This document shows, one piece after another, positions 13,775 to 27,172 of a stretch of DNA of 64,000 nucleotides. A program made the translations under genes and the position numbers. The stretch is from Anoplopoma fimbria (lineage: Eukaryota; Chordata; Actinopteri; Perciformes; Anoplopomatidae): positions 3,392,350 to 3,456,349 of the forward strand of contig NC_072455.1 in assembly GCF_027596085.1 (NCBI RefSeq), given 5' to 3'. Below the pieces are notes generated by a model, which had not been told where the DNA came from, searched no databases, and saw only the letters and a list, made by a program, of their open reading frames with translations. Each line of letters begins with the position of its first letter. Within the stretch, counting starts at the first letter, position 1.

Positions 13775-15469
13775 TTCACTGGAGTCATCAAACACACACC
13801 TACACACACTATTTCTTTCCTCCTTCCTTCTATTTCTTGCATATGTTCCCTGGTGTGAAATCAACTCCTCCAACAGTCTGTTTCATTTTCCACAGTGTTA
13901 GTCACAATAAAGTTCACACAAAGAAACCGCTGCCTTTAGTACTTTCTCAACACAGAACAGGATACGTCCTGAGAAGATATTTAATTAGAAAAGCACCTGT
14001 GTGGGTGTGCTATGAGCCTCCAGGGACTTTATATATATACATATTTTTAAGTAACTTGATAGTTTATCTGTTCAATATAACATTAAAACTATGGGTGACC
14101 CTGAATATTGGACTGTTTGATCTAATGAGGCTGATTTCATTTCTAATCTCATGGTTGAATTGTTGCATTGTTGGAAACGTGGTTTTGAAACAAATGATCA
14201 TTCCATTCGGGCTATATGGGGGTGTGGAATATCTGATTTTACATAGAATTATAACTTAAAATAATAATCATTTTATGATAATAATGTCATGAACAATAAA
14301 GCATGATACATAGCCTATTGTGGACTTAATTTCCGTCTATTGCTAGTACTTTTTGAACATCGAATCGAAACAGTAAATAGAAAACTGTTCTTTCAGCATA
14401 TAGTGAATTAAGATCTGTTAATTATCTAATATTTATACTACATAGGGTTTAGTAAGTCTAATTGTGCAACAGCTTTCTAAAGAAGGATTTATTGTATTTT
14501 TCAAATTTGATTTTGAGAAGCTTCAAGTGACCAGTTACCAGAAATGTATAACAACCTGACCTTAAGTCTGGTGGACAAACAACACCAATATGCTCTAAAG
14601 AACACGCTGTGGCTCTTGCTTCCTTCAGGACTCCGTAGTGAAGAGGAACATTGGCTGAGCCGAACACAAATCAAGGAGAAAACCCATTTATAAAACCAAT
14701 TTTGAGAGGATAAAAGTTCTCTCTGATTGACTGTACTCGCCGCGCTCAGAGCACCAAATACTGTTGTGTTTATGGTTGTGCTGTCAACTTTGCTTTAATG
14801 GAAACTTTGACAGCGGCACAGAGGGGAACACACACAAATAAATAAACACAGGTATAAAAAAAGTTTATGTGCACACACTTTCTCCACTTGGGACTAGTCC
14901 TGCTTTTCCCTTTGTCCCTTCAGTGCTGCAGTGTCATAACTTTTACTCAAAACAAAGATAAAAGTCAGTTTCTGTTGTTTTATTGGCAATGGTAGGGAGA
15001 GACAGAGAAAAAGATACAAACTGAGAGTAAGACAGACTGATACAGCCAACTGTAATAAACTACAGTGTAGCACCAGCCAACATACAGCCGCTTTCTCAAC
15101 TGCAGGAACTCGGAGAAACATAAGCCGCAAATTTCCATTGACAGGGTTTTAATTTAGTTTTCTCTGTTCTACGTCTGGGGACAAATGCCTGAAACTACAT
15201 TTTGACACTGCTCAGGTGTGAAAAATGCAATCACAGCAAAGCCAAAAAGTAAATAAAACTATTGAGTGGAGCATGCTGTGCTGGGCCTGGTTGGCGACAG
15301 TTCGGGCCATCAAAAGGCTTTTGTCAGGCCCCAACTGTGCCACTGATTGAGTATTAACAAGCAAAACATCCAAAAAACAAAGCATTAAAAGCACCACTTG
15401 ACTGTTTTATTCCTCAACATCTCACTACCCCAAACACTGCATGGAAATGCTATAAATGTAAGGTGTTAT
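13775..15469. other. Unassigned noncoding sequence
   Basis: No gene recognised. The 140-codon open frame at 13837-14259 becomes AT-rich and hydrophobic toward its end and matches nothing I know. Confidence 0.4.
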
Positions 15470-16020
15470 ATAGTGTTATTTAACCAAGTATAGCCTTTTC
15501 AATTGCATAGGGGCATGCTGCGTTTTTAGCGACGTCAAAGCCATTGTTGTCAATGTAAACATGCAGTAGCGCACTCAAAAGCGACTCCAAGATAAAAAAT
15601 ACTTCGAGTTTTGAAACGTTGCAGCGTGAATCGCATGTCATGTGATGAGGAACAACCAATCTCAGCTGGCAGATATCTTTTCTTTCTTCTGTGAATATCA
15701 ATTAACAGAAAATATATGGAGAAGTTTATCATTTAAGTGGCTACCAAGAGCTTTTACGAACTCCCTCACCCTTTCTGTCCAACGTCCGGTTGAACGTTCA
15801 GCCAAACTGAAGGCCAGTAAAGCAATTCGTCTTGGTTTTGACTTTGTTTTGTTAAGTCTGTGAGGCTAACTACTAAACAACCGCTACCTAATAGTCATCA
15901 AAGTCACCGCAGTGCGCAGGGTTTTGGTTCCAACCTCCCAAGCACCTTGGACAAAAGGCTAAAAGTGGAATGGTTGGTGTTTAACGCTGTTTTTTAGAAG
16001 CAACGTGTGAACGGCCCAAT
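15470..16020 (+). mobile_element. Harbinger-like relic with MADF start (copy 1)
   Basis: The part from about 15530 to 15770 parallels 34040-34340: a TGTCAATGTAAA-type block, then CATGTCATGTGATGAGG and CAACCAATC, a T/C-rich step, then a degenerate frame reading MEKFI..VAT.. that resembles the first residues of the MADF domain carried by Harbinger-type transposons. The frame is broken by stops. Boundaries are approximate and no terminal repeat was defined, so family assignment is inference. Confidence 0.5.
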
Positions 16021-17489
16021 AAATCTGAAATGTCCCAGTTTGTTAAATATATTAGAAACAAAAGTAAGAATCTCATATGTTCTTAGACAGCCAAGGTTAT
16101 ATGTTAAGTTCTCTCAGTGAAACAAGGGCTAAAATAGCGCTAGAATATACTTTTAAATGAATATTGCTTTGGACAAATACTACACTGGGGACACTGATTA
16201 CTCGCCCCGCTGCAAGAGGCAATAAATCAAATTTCATAATACACACAGTAGTCTATTTCTCTTGTTTATTGCAAAATGACTTCCAACAACAGGGCTTCAA
16301 TCTGTATTTTCCCTGTGAATCATGATAATGATTCAAATTAGAAAAAGAAAAAAGCTGGATGACAGTCCAATTTCCACAAACACTGAAAAAACATCATTTA
16401 CATTCACTCGAAGCAGAATGTTGTTTTTGCCAATGAATAAATTAAATGATCAATGTAGATGGAAGTGCAACTGCTCAATGAATTATGATGATGGCCCGGA
16501 GCATGAATGGATCAAACTGTATAATGATTAAAAAAATAGCTGATATTCTTTCTGAAATGTTTTCCGTCAAACACAGACTGCAGAAATGTTGAACCTGCTG
16601 CTGCATGTTTATTTCACACAAGCTTTTAAGTAGCAGATTACCATACTGCAGAGTGCATCTCTACCTATAACAGATTATTGAAATGTACCGTAGTCTGATT
16701 TGATTCCAGCTTATGGAGGCAGGCCTGATTTGCATTTTCTTTCTTGACATTTCTAAAGTTCAGGTGTAATCCCTCTTCTGTCTCTTTCTGTTTACGACTT
16801 AATTAATCTCTTTCGGGAGGATGTCTAAGATTCCTTTTTCATGTTCACTTGATAACTCCTCCCTCTGTGTTTCATTCTTTACTGTATGTATCTCATGCTC
16901 TCTCTCGGTTGATTGATGATGCCTTAGAAGTGTACGGAGAGGGTTCTGCTTCTGATTAATAGTGTGTGTGACGCATGGTTCAGTGGTTGCACATTTCTGT
17001 TTACGAGCGTGTGTTTCTGAACACGTATGCTCAGTTTTCATTACCTCACTTATTGACTCTGAGCAACATTTTCCCATTCCCCCCCCCCTCATTCACATCT
17101 TCACCTCCTCATTCACTTTCCTTCTTTGCTCCCTGTGGGGATACGAATCCAAATTGCACAGTGGGACTTAAAGTCACTAAATAAATATCAATATGTCTTT
17201 GTCAAATTAACTGGGAGACCACAGTTGAGGCAATTTGTAGCCTGGGTCTTACTGCAGTGGTAATGTAAAATGTGTTTATTTCCCAACTCAGTCGCCAGGA
17301 GAAATTGTTGGAATTGTATTTCTGCAAAACTCCGGCTGCCTGGAATCAACGTATCTGAGCCAAACGTATATTTCATAAATACGTCTTATATCAGCCTTGT
17401 ATTACACTTGCACAATGGTCACCTGGTTAACATTGTGAAACGTTGTAAGGTTTAGGCCACAAAACGGCTTTTTTAAGGTTTAACAAAAA
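16021..17489. other. Unassigned noncoding sequence
   Basis: No gene recognised. The 69-codon frame at 16322-16531 has mixed composition but no start context, splice signals or family match. Confidence 0.4.
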
Positions 17490-17960
17490 CATTGTTTGTG
17501 TTAAAATAATGAAATAACAATGTAAGTTAATGATGTAAAACAAAGGAACAATGTAACGAAACATAACGTAATGTAATGCAGCGTAAGCCATCTTTAGGGG
17601 CGTAACTTAACAATGTAACGTAAAGAGACGCATAACCAAGCGACGTGACCTAATGCGTAAGGTAGCAATGTAACAAAAAGACTTAACATAACAACAACGC
17701 AATGTAACTTAACAATGTCATGAAACGGCGTAACGTAACAATGTAAATATGTAGCATAATGATGTAACAGAACAATGTAATGTTACGACATAAGGTTAAG
17801 ATGTAACCCAACAACCTAAAGTAAAAAACATAAGGTAACAATGTAAGTATAGTCGTAGTATAGCATCCAAGTAATGAAGTAACAACATAATGTAGCAACT
17901 ATGTAACTAAACAAATAAATAACGACCACCCTGTTATGTAGCAACTGTAACAATGTTTTA
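17490..17960. repeat. Degenerate minisatellite of GTAAC/ACAATGTAA words
   Basis: More than 20 imperfect copies of words such as AACAATGTAACG and CATAACGTAA, spaced irregularly by roughly 11-20 bp. The array is strongly diverged, which suggests an old, no longer homogenising satellite. Confidence 0.8.
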
Positions 17961-17999
17961 CAAAACAAATCAATGTTATCTTTTGGTTTCACACGGTAC

Positions 18000-18420
18000 A
18001 CTCATAGTGGCCTCCTAGGTGAAAGTCCTGTGTTTGTTTGACCTCTCTCCGACGTTTAGTGGACATTCTTGTTTGTTATACCCCGTTATCATAACGCCTA
18101 ACTTCCAATAACTGTAGCTCGATATACTTCTTCACTTGTTTTAACCAAATTCAAAAACGACCACGTTCGACATATTCCTGGTTTTGCAGGGACGAACCAT
18201 GCAAAAAAATAATCCTTGTGACTGATCTGATTTATTATATTATAATTTTAGAACATGTTGCTTCTTGTCACTTCGATGTTAATCCAGAAAAAAAACAATC
18301 TCACTACGAGGTCCTTTTAGTAGACATTCTTGTGTTTTCGCATGACCTTCAACAGCAGATGGAGTTCACCCTTCTGTTCAGTGCTGGAATGAAGGCTGTA
18401 CATTGAAATGTTGACCTTGG
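18000..18420. repeat. Dispersed repeat fragment shared with 37.4 kb
   Basis: The words GTGAAAGTCCTGTGTTTGTT at about 18020 recur at about 37421 in the same orientation, followed by TTGA and then related sequence. This indicates a dispersed family, but only a short part is well conserved between the two copies and the class is unknown. Confidence 0.45.
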
Positions 18421-19183
18421 AAAAAAGCAGTCAAGAGAAGAAATCTCACCACAGAACGTGCATAGCGGGTCTAGAAAAAAGCATGAAAAGACTTTATTCC
18501 CCTCCATGCTTCACTGTTTTCTTTCTGTCCTTGACCGTTTCTTAGCCTCCTTCTTCTGGAATTCAGTTTTTTCCTCCCTGCTTTATCTGTTTTTCCTTCC
18601 TTGATATGTTTTTGTTTTAAATCTCTCCAGTCTTTTTATTCAACCTTTCTCTCTTCCTTTACTGCCTCCATCATTTCCTCCCCTTTATTTCCAACCTCAT
18701 TTCCTTTCTTCCTGTCCTCCCTTCTCTCCTTTCACAGCGTTCTCTTCTTAATCACCTATCTCTCGCCTCCTTTATCCTAACTTTCCTCTCCTCTGCTTAC
18801 TTCCTCACTTGTTATTCCATCCCTCTTTTGAAATATAACACCAGTAAACCTGGTTATAGCGATTCTTTCTCCATCTCTCTCTCTCTCTCTTTGTCTCTCT
18901 GGCTTTGTCATCATCCATCATTTGTATCCTTTGAATCTTTGACTACACTCTTTCCTCTCTTTCTCTCTTTCCTCTCTCTCTCTCTGCGGCGCCCGGAGGC
19001 TCGTGTCGTTCTTCCTCTTTGGCTTTTGTATTTGTTTGAATGTGCAGCGCTCATAAACTGGAGTCTCTGGACTGATTTAAAGAACGCTCTGTTCTGTTCA
19101 TCCGTCGTGTCCCGGAGCGTACGGGCTGCAATCTGTTATCTGACTGCACAGTATTCCTTTACGCGCTGCATCGTAATGCCGTC
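18421..19183. other. Pyrimidine-rich noncoding sequence
   Basis: From about 18490 to 18990 the + strand is strongly C/T biased with short CTCT runs. The 232-codon open frame at 18828-19526 is made of this tract plus two CA arrays and is not a gene. Confidence 0.55.
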
Positions 19184-19291
<108 letters not shown>

Positions 19292-19423
19292 TCCAGAGAG
19301 CTGCATCTTTTCCACGTTCACATTGTTCTTCAACTTCCTTCATTCTTACAGCCAATCACACTCTCAGTTGTCAGACACAATATCTTTCAGTTTAACTGTC
19401 CTTCATTCACCCATCCCCCCTCT

Positions 19424-19424
<1 letters not shown>

Positions 19425-19497
<73 letters not shown>
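19425..19497. repeat. (AC)n microsatellite
   Basis: About 36 AC units in the same orientation as the preceding array. Confidence 0.98.
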
Positions 19498-19499
<2 letters not shown>

Positions 19500-19939
19500 T
19501 GCGGGGATTATGTGGTATCACATTAGCAGTGCCGCTCTGCGTTAATGGCCTTTACATCATCCGGCAGAGAGTAAACTCTTTAAGCACCCTCCTGTGTCTC
19601 TTTCACTCTGCATCTCTTGTGTCACTCTCGTTCTGACTCACTTTTCCATTAAACTGCTGCGTAAGTTCGTTTGTGAAATTTCAGCTGAATGAAATGTGAA
19701 TCGGTACGTTTTCCATCAACTTCCTTAATGAGAATATCATTCAAGAGGACGTGTCAGGATGAGGATTTGCCACTTAAAATACCTTTTCTTTTTTCTTGAT
19801 TTTTAATGACCCAATTTGTCTCTGTAAGGGAAGCTAATTTGAGTCCATAGCAGTTTAAGCTACAGACTGTTCTTGACTACAAATGGAGATACAGCAACAC
19901 TTCACTTTTATTGAAAAAAGTGGCTTAACACATTAGTAT

Positions 19940-20200
19940 ATTTGACATTGAAAAAGTGATCTACTGTTAAAAGAATAGTTTAATATTTTGGGATATACCC
20001 TTATTTGCTCAGAGGTGTACAGTAGACAGATTTTGTTAGGCAAGGCGATTCCCCTCGTTTTCAGTCTTTGTGCTAAACTAAGATAAGCTAAGCTAACCTT
20101 ACTAAACAGCAGCTTCATATTTACCAAAGATGTGATGATTTTTTTTATTTTCTATCCATAAGCAGAAGTTGAATTAGCGTATTTTGAATGATGTCAGACT
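19940..20200 (-). mobile_element. Dispersed teleost repeat, relative of 59.6-59.8 kb
   Basis: Contains AGTTTAATATTTTGGGATAT, TCAGTCTTTGTGCTAAACTA and AAGATAAGCTAAGCTAA followed by CAGCAGCTTCATATTTACC. This matches, block for block but diverged, part of the element at 59257-59979 (TCTTTATGCTAAGCTAAGCTAA). I recall this as a common teleost interspersed repeat; its class is not clear to me. Confidence 0.6.
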
Positions 20201-20857
20201 ATTCCTTTAAATATAAAAAGCGTTATTTTGTGCATTTATTTATACATCTGTTGCTCCAGATTCTTCTCTTAAAAATGACAAATTCTTACGACAAAGAATT
20301 ACGTTACGCAGATATAGATATTTCACGTTGTGCAAATTCAACATTTGATACAACATACCCTTAAAGAGATACAAATACCAACTAGTAGATACCTTTTTTT
20401 TCAGTGGAAGCATTCTGTTCTATAAAATGACAACGCTTTGGAATGTTTTGTTCGCATCTCAATTCTTGGACCGCTCAACTGCCAACTCAAATGTGGCGCG
20501 CTCGTTTTCACCACACCGCAGACTGGTTGGGTTGTAACTGCTGAGGTAGTCGGCCAAGCACAGGCCGCATTGTATCGATGGCGCTTGGGGTGATTGGTTG
20601 CGAGTAAATCCCTCTGGGTACAAAAACGATCCAAGTCATGAATGGCATCATGCATTTAAATGGATGATTTTTAATACATACTGGTACTTAGATATTGCAG
20701 TCTATACCTGTACAGATACTCAGCCCTAATAGTTAGAGAGAGAAAATTGAAATTGCAAAGTGGGTCTTCGTCTGCTAGCAATTGGCAAAAATTTGCAACA
20801 AAATGAAAATGTAAAAAACATAAAAACAGATTTTCTTATCATCTTTTGTTTGATTTG

Positions 20858-20890
<33 letters not shown>

Positions 20891-23162
20891 GTCTATGACT
20901 TTCTCTTTATTGATCTAGTAAACATATTGTTTCACATCTCCATTGAAAACATAGTTTCACAAATAATATAATCTTATACTACGAGCACAATAAACCCAGA
21001 GTTGACTTTCCCTCCCCGCTCTAATGAAAAGTTATGACTCTGCAGCTCCAACATTTACTCGCTTTGTATCTCAACTCTCAATCCCTCCTCTCATTAACTG
21101 CAACTCACTCGCTCATATCTATATTATCTGTAGTCATTTATCCTTTTTTTAAATTATTCTTTTTGTTAATAATTGCCGGTGCAGAGACTTAATTACCTGA
21201 AGGATATCTGAGCTAAAGATGATGGTTTCAGAACATTCAAAGATGCTCTTTTCCATCTGAGGTTGTAAATACTCTTTCAACAACCACCAGTCTTTTGAGG
21301 CAGATCTAGATACGCAAATTGCCCAATTAAACTTTATTTGCAATTAATGTGTGGCTTACGAGCCTCTGAATACTCGTACAAAGGAATACAAGAGAAAAAA
21401 GGTAGTTTGAATGTACATCTTTATGACTAATGATGTTCAGTTGATGTTTTTACTTTCTCAGTAATATCCTGTATAAAAATAGTTTTATATACGATGGAAA
21501 TAGAATTAACACACTATTGTTTCTTAGATGCTGCAGCTTCTCCTGTACCTTTCTCCCGTTAAGCCATCGTCCTCCATCAACTCTCCACAAACCCCACCCA
21601 GTCCTTCCCTCCTGTCTCTTTAATGGCGCTCCATCTGTACACTCCATTAGTTGGCCTCATGGCTTAGTGCCGTCCCTGATGAAAATGACCCCTGTGAGAG
21701 AGAACCATCACAATCCATACTCTGAATATGCTCCTGTGGGCATCGCTTGCAACTAGGGTCACAAAAAGTGTTGGTTTTTTTATGCTAGACCTGCATCGAA
21801 TAGTGTAACACGACTCACTGGGGCACTCTCTGCACACAGGAACCTTCTGAAGGCTTGTAAGCCAATATTGCTCTGAAATCCCTCATGTCAGTGTGTTTGA
21901 ACTACACTGTATGAAAGCAAAACAGTGTAGAAGCCTGAGATGGAATGTATGAACCTTTTACAGTACCAGTTCTGTGTCACATTGCCGTACTAACATGTAG
22001 TTCCTTTTTTCTTGGATTTAGACGATAATGTGCAGAATTTAAATATCTTATGCAATGCTGTTAGTAGTAGTAAGAGCCACAGCAGTACATTTGTAGAAAT
22101 AATTGTTGCAGCAGAAGCAGTAGTAGAAGTGTAGTGGTAAAAGACAAAATATCGAAACAGAAAAGTTAATTAAAATAATTGTTGTAGTAGTAGTTTTTTA
22201 GATAAAAGAACACGCTCCATATGCAGTTGTTTTTATTCAGATTTGGCCATTAGGATGTTTTTTTTTTTAGAATGGTTTAAATAAATTCCTATTTTTTTAT
22301 GAATTTTTAAGTTTTTATTGTGCAACTCTAATATTTTCCAATCAAACTCTATTGTAATGAATCTATCCAAATTAATTGCTAGTGTAATCCTTAAGATTAT
22401 AGCTCTGGTTGATGTGTGGTTACTGTGGTAACAGCAAGTGCAGTTTAATACTAACACTTCTTTTACAGATTACAGTGCAGCCACAACACAGCTCACCTTG
22501 TAAGTCATTTGAATCCACCCTTACAATGAAAAATGCAGAAAAAAATGAATAGCAAATAGTGTGAAACGTGGGGTTTCATTTTATGACTTAAATAATTTAA
22601 AGTCAAGAAAACATAGAATTTGTCTAACGTACCATTAAACATACATGAGGAATAACATTTCTAGAAATCCAAAAACAACAAATGAATATTAACTCTGGTT
22701 TAAATTTGTAATATTCATATAATTAGTATCAAATTATTTTCAGGAAACTTGATGGAAGTGATCAAAGTACAAAAACAAGTATTATCCAATTTTCCGCTTT
22801 TCTTTGTTTTAATTCTGTTATGTCACAGAGCCATTATTCATCCTTATTTCTTTGTTATATATTCTACATCACATTAGCTCAAAATCTCATCCTTATTCTC
22901 TGCTAATAGATTCAGTTTTCTTGCCATATCCTGTCCTGTTTCTATCACAAATAGGGATAATTTATCTAATCTAACCATATGATGAGGAGGGTGTTTATTC
23001 AGTGTCAGAGTGCTTGTGTTGGATGAAAGAATTGAAGATTAATGGAACATTCACTTGTGTTGTTGTTGTTGTTTTTATCCCGGTGTGTGTGGGTGTGTGT
23101 GTAGGAGCCACTGTGGTTTCAGGGGGCTTTAGTTTGGTTCTGAAATGTTTCATAAAAAAAAA

Positions 23163-23165
<3 letters not shown>
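20201..23165. other. Unassigned noncoding sequence with a (TC)n run
   Basis: No gene recognised. There is a (TC)n run at 20859-20886 and a stretch of imperfect GTA/GCA triplets at 22065-22140. The remainder is AT-rich and featureless to me. Confidence 0.4.

Positions 23166-23203
<38 letters not shown>
23166..23203. repeat. (TC)n microsatellite at a predicted splice acceptor
   Basis: About 19 TC units directly upstream of the acceptor TTTCTCTGTAG that ends at 23217. The array would serve as most of the polypyrimidine tract of the 5'UTR exon of htr2c. Confidence 0.9.
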
Positions 23204-23209
<6 letters not shown>

Positions 23210-23221
23210 CTCTGTAGGCAG

Positions 23222-23341
23222 ATGGATGATGCTGATCCCTCTCTCCGGAGGTGTGGAGTGACAGATGACAGAGGGATTGATACGGCGGGAGAGGGAGAGA
23301 AAGGGAGAGGCAACCGCGGAGAGGGTCGCCGCCGCCGGTAA
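23222..23341 (+). promoter_or_regulatory. Upstream ORF 1, 39 codons
   Basis: ATG at 23222 opens a 39-residue frame that starts MDDADPSLRR, ends in four arginines and stops with TAA at 23339-23341. It lies wholly inside the predicted 5'UTR exon. If the exon is real, scanning ribosomes would meet this ATG before the receptor start. The purine-rich, Gly/Arg/Glu-rich composition could also be chance. Confidence 0.4.
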
Positions 23342-23390
23342 TGGAAAACAGCTGCAAAGGTCAGACGCATCGATCGGGAGGCGAGCAGAA
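23341..23390 (+). promoter_or_regulatory. Upstream ORF 2, overlapping uORF 1 by one base
   Basis: ATG at 23341 shares its A with the TAA of uORF 1 (TAATG). It reads MENSCKGQTHRSGGEQ and runs to the donor at 23390. Joined to either candidate acceptor of the next exon (28197 or 28688) it ends within a few codons, so it never reaches the receptor frame. Confidence 0.4.
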
Positions 23391-24480
23391 GTAAGTGACC
23401 AGATTTACTGATACTGTGATGACAGAGTTTCTCACTCGCCCGACAGACTGTCTCTGCTGCTCTCTCTCTCTCCCTCCCTCTCTTTTCTGTTTCATTCACA
23501 TGCTGTACAGTGTGTAACACCCACAGAGATCAAAGTGCTCAATATTTCTATATTAAAGGAGCTTCTGAGTTACACTTTCAATGCAGCACAGCAACTTTCT
23601 GTAAAAGGCTTTATGTTGTAAAGCTGTCTTAGCTTTAAACTGTTAAAACAACACATTCATTCAACTTTGTTTCTGTTTTAGATTCTTCTTATGTGTTGGC
23701 TCTTTGTAGGAAATAGCCTCTCCTACACTTGGAAGTGTTGCATTTTACTTTCCATGCAGGTGAAACAACAGTTTGTTTGGCACAGAATGAAAATGGGCAG
23801 TTAGCAAAACCACAGAATCAGATTTTAGGATTGAGTTGTTCTGTCACTCCGTTACCTGCAAGGTGAGGCTCACCTGGCAGCTGGAAACGGAGAAAGGCAT
23901 CAGTAGGCTTCTTTTAAGTAGCCTTGTTAGCTGGTTAGGCTAATACTAAAGGTAATAAGTGAAGGTTTACACAATGCAAAAACATTTTTTTAAAACCTGC
24001 AGCAAGAAAAATGCTCAAAAATTAAGTTTGTTTAGCGACTATTGGCGTCAGAGATGCACTCAGTCGCTCCTAAAGGTCAGGTTAAGGCAGGTTAGACGTC
24101 TGCATGCCGTCAATGGTCGTATCAAACGAGCAATTAAAGATGATTTGTGAAAATGTAAGTCACCACGACCACTAGAGGTCCTTGAGCATGAAGCCGTAAG
24201 TGGCCACACAAAAGAATTGTGCAGTTTGCTGCAGCAGAATGCAAGATTAAGCGTGGACAGACGCATAGATGCACACCCACCCACGCACAAACCCAAGTGC
24301 ATGATCCTCCCGGCGGCAATAATAATTAAAGTTTCAAAAACAAAGTAAGCACGCGAGTAGTGAACTAGAGAAAGAGAAAGTATTATTGTCACAGAAGTTT
24401 TTAATCATTTACCAACATTCATAGCTGGCGGTGTTTACGGATGTGAAATACAAACCCCTTGAATGTTAAGCAGCAGAGCG

Positions 24481-24482
<2 letters not shown>

Positions 24483-24528
<46 letters not shown>
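24483..24528. repeat. (CA)n microsatellite
   Basis: About 22 CA units. Confidence 0.96.
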
Positions 24529-24534
<6 letters not shown>

Positions 24535-24994
24535 TACATTTCACCCGCCACCCTCCTCTGTTTTATCTCGTGGAGCAGAGATGGCTGAAACAAACAGAAG
24601 TGTGGCAGCAATTTGCCTCCCGCAGTGACATCTGTGTCTGAACCGCTCTCCCTTTTCTCTGGGTCTCCATTCGTATCAGCGTAACTCTCCCTAAGAAGCG
24701 TTTGACAGTCGCAACACCAATTATAATCAGCCGATGATGTGATTGGCTGGCTGAGACGGGCGTGCAGACACCCGGCGGGCCGGGTCGGTAATCTTTTTTG
24801 GTTTGAGCCTAATAAACTGTGTGTTCAAAACTCTTATGATTAAAAGTAGAAAGATAATTATTGTTAGAATAACAATGTGGAGACGAGGGAGAGGCTATAT
24901 CTCTTCCTCCTTCCTTCCGTCTGGTTCCTCTCTTCACAATCACTTTTCCTTTATCCTTCCAATCCTCCCTCCCCCCATCTCCCTCCCTCCCTCC

Positions 24995-25000
<6 letters not shown>

Positions 25001-25029
<29 letters not shown>
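25001..25029. repeat. (TC)n microsatellite
   Basis: A short TC run that ends a CCCTCCC-rich pyrimidine tract beginning near 24960. Confidence 0.9.
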
Positions 25030-25032
<3 letters not shown>

Positions 25033-26575
25033 ATGTACTGCTGCTTTATCAGAGCGGTTAAATGCTTCGCCTGCAGTGCTGTTTAGTTTCCTGTGAACTA
25101 TGCTGATACTCTCCTCTTTAGAGGAGAAGATAGGAAGCAGCTTGTTTATTACAGCCTCTATTGCAGAGGTGATAAACACACCTTCCTATATGTGCACACA
25201 CACAAACACACACACACACACACACACATACATCCTCATTGTCTGTTCCTTATATAAAGCTCTTTTCTTTTCTAGCCATTGTTTAGATTCATGCAGACAG
25301 CAGCCTCATTAAGGTCTTTTTGTTTAAAACAACCACACTACTTGTATGTTTTATTGATTTTTATGCTGCACAAAGTCACTTTTTTATAGTGTACACAAAC
25401 AGAGGATCTATGATTTGAACCGAGACGGCAAACTTTATTACTCCTTTGAACTTGGACAAAAGGAACTTAAATTCACTTCTTTCGTTTGTACCTTTCACAA
25501 TAAAAGTGAGGAACTGCATTACTGCTTCCCAGAGTAAAACTAAAATAAATAAACTCAATAAAACAGCTTACATTAGTTAGACTATACAATAATCTACCTC
25601 AGACAGACTGCCATATGCTGCTCTGTATCTATAGGATTCCAGCAGTTGGTCCTCTGTCTGCGCAAATCTATTCACCTGTTATTGAAAAAGTATTACAACT
25701 ACCACAAAATCACATCGCTTCCGGTATTAATATAATAGAAATATTTGCAGCAAAGCATTTTGAACTTCATGTTTTTTTTTTCTTCGTCTAAGCTAACTAT
25801 TTAAAATGCTATATTTATGTTTGTTTGTTCACATCCAAACAGGAATGTTAAAAAAATCCCAATATGTGGGTTTATGGGGCATTATGTATACTTTTTTTCT
25901 TATTGGGTTTGCTTCCCTTAAAGAGAAGTTTTAACTCCTCTGAGTTTCTGTTGTAGTCCTTTGCTGTTTGCATAATGAGCTGACGTCTGTTGTGTTAATA
26001 AATGAGCAGATGGCAGAGGAATGCTGTTTTTTTTTTCTTTACTTCTACATCTCAATGCAAAGAACATCTCCCATCCGCCTTCTTACGTGGTTATTAATAA
26101 ATAAGTAAGTGAAGAACATGAAAAGAACAAAATGAACTGCAGATGGCCACAATACGTGCCGTTTCTTATTCTCCACAAACAACAGCTGGACACGGAGACT
26201 TCACAGTGAGATTGTGAATAGTTCCCAAAATGTCAAACTATTCCTACTGAGATTGTCGGTCAGAAAATATGACTAATTTTTGATAAAAGGTTTTATGGGT
26301 CGTTTTGCAAGAGGCTGCGAACAACGTTTATTTTGTTGTCCTTTAGGTATGATGACTAACAATTTATCCGCCCACACACACATGAATAATTTTGAATTAT
26401 TTAATATGTTTGCACACAATCACACCTAGACAATGAATTTATGCAGTCATTTACTGGAGCAAAGACGACACACATTAATATACAATAGATTCCCATTAAA
26501 CAAAACAAATGTTAACAAGCAGAATGAAGGAAAATGCAAAGCAGGGGTTTAAATATTCTGCTTATAGCGATGAGT

Positions 26576-26579
<4 letters not shown>

Positions 26580-26634
<55 letters not shown>
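26580..26634. repeat. (AC)n microsatellite
   Basis: About 27 AC units. Confidence 0.97.
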
Positions 26635-26637
<3 letters not shown>

Positions 26638-26880
26638 GTTCACCGTGCTCTGCTTGACATTATTGTAGAATCACCGCCCACCAAACTATCTCAGCTTGAG
26701 GCCCGAGTCCGTTTGGAGATGTGCTGCCGTTTTATCTCCAATGCACACACACACACATTTGGACACAGATGAAAAATTCATTCTTAAACATATGCCCACA
26801 CATTCTTTAAAAAAAGTCTCATTGATTTTCACGGACCTTCACGCTCTGTCTTACTGTTTGTTAAATGCAAAGACATGTGC

Positions 26881-26905
26881 ACGCACACACACACACACAC
26901 ACGCA

Positions 26906-26989
<84 letters not shown>
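26881..26989. repeat. (AC)n microsatellite, interrupted
   Basis: AC array with two interruptions near its 5' end (ACGCACTC). Confidence 0.96.
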
Positions 26990-26993
<4 letters not shown>

Positions 26994-27093
26994 TTACTCA
27001 GACTCCTCCACGTATCCTCGTAGACATTTACGAGGTGCTAAATCACGAACCCGCTGAGAGGTAAGGGTAAATAGAGGACAGCCAGTACTTCTG

Positions 27094-27096
<3 letters not shown>

Positions 27097-27167
<71 letters not shown>
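27097..27167. repeat. (CA)n microsatellite
   Basis: About 35 CA units. Confidence 0.97.

Positions 27168-27172
<5 letters not shown>

Larger units (their letters stand above)
23218..23390 (+). other. htr2c: Predicted 5'UTR exon of htr2c
   Basis: The stretch is GC-richer than its surroundings, is preceded by a strong acceptor (TC array, then TTTCTCTGTAG) and is followed by a consensus donor GTAAGT at 23391. It has no reading frame that continues into the htr2c coding exon, so it is most likely untranslated leader. A weaker internal donor (AAAG/GTCAGA at 23358) exists. It contains two upstream ORFs that touch as TAATG at 23339-23343. Assignment to htr2c is inferred from strand, the order of signals and the lack of any other gene; earlier exons or the promoter may lie upstream or outside the window. 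Confidence 0.5.

Noticed and set aside
13832..13860. A miR-448-like word (TTGCATATGT), since mammalian HTR2C introns host microRNAs
   Set aside because: Only the first ten bases agree, no hairpin is evident, and the site is far upstream of the gene.
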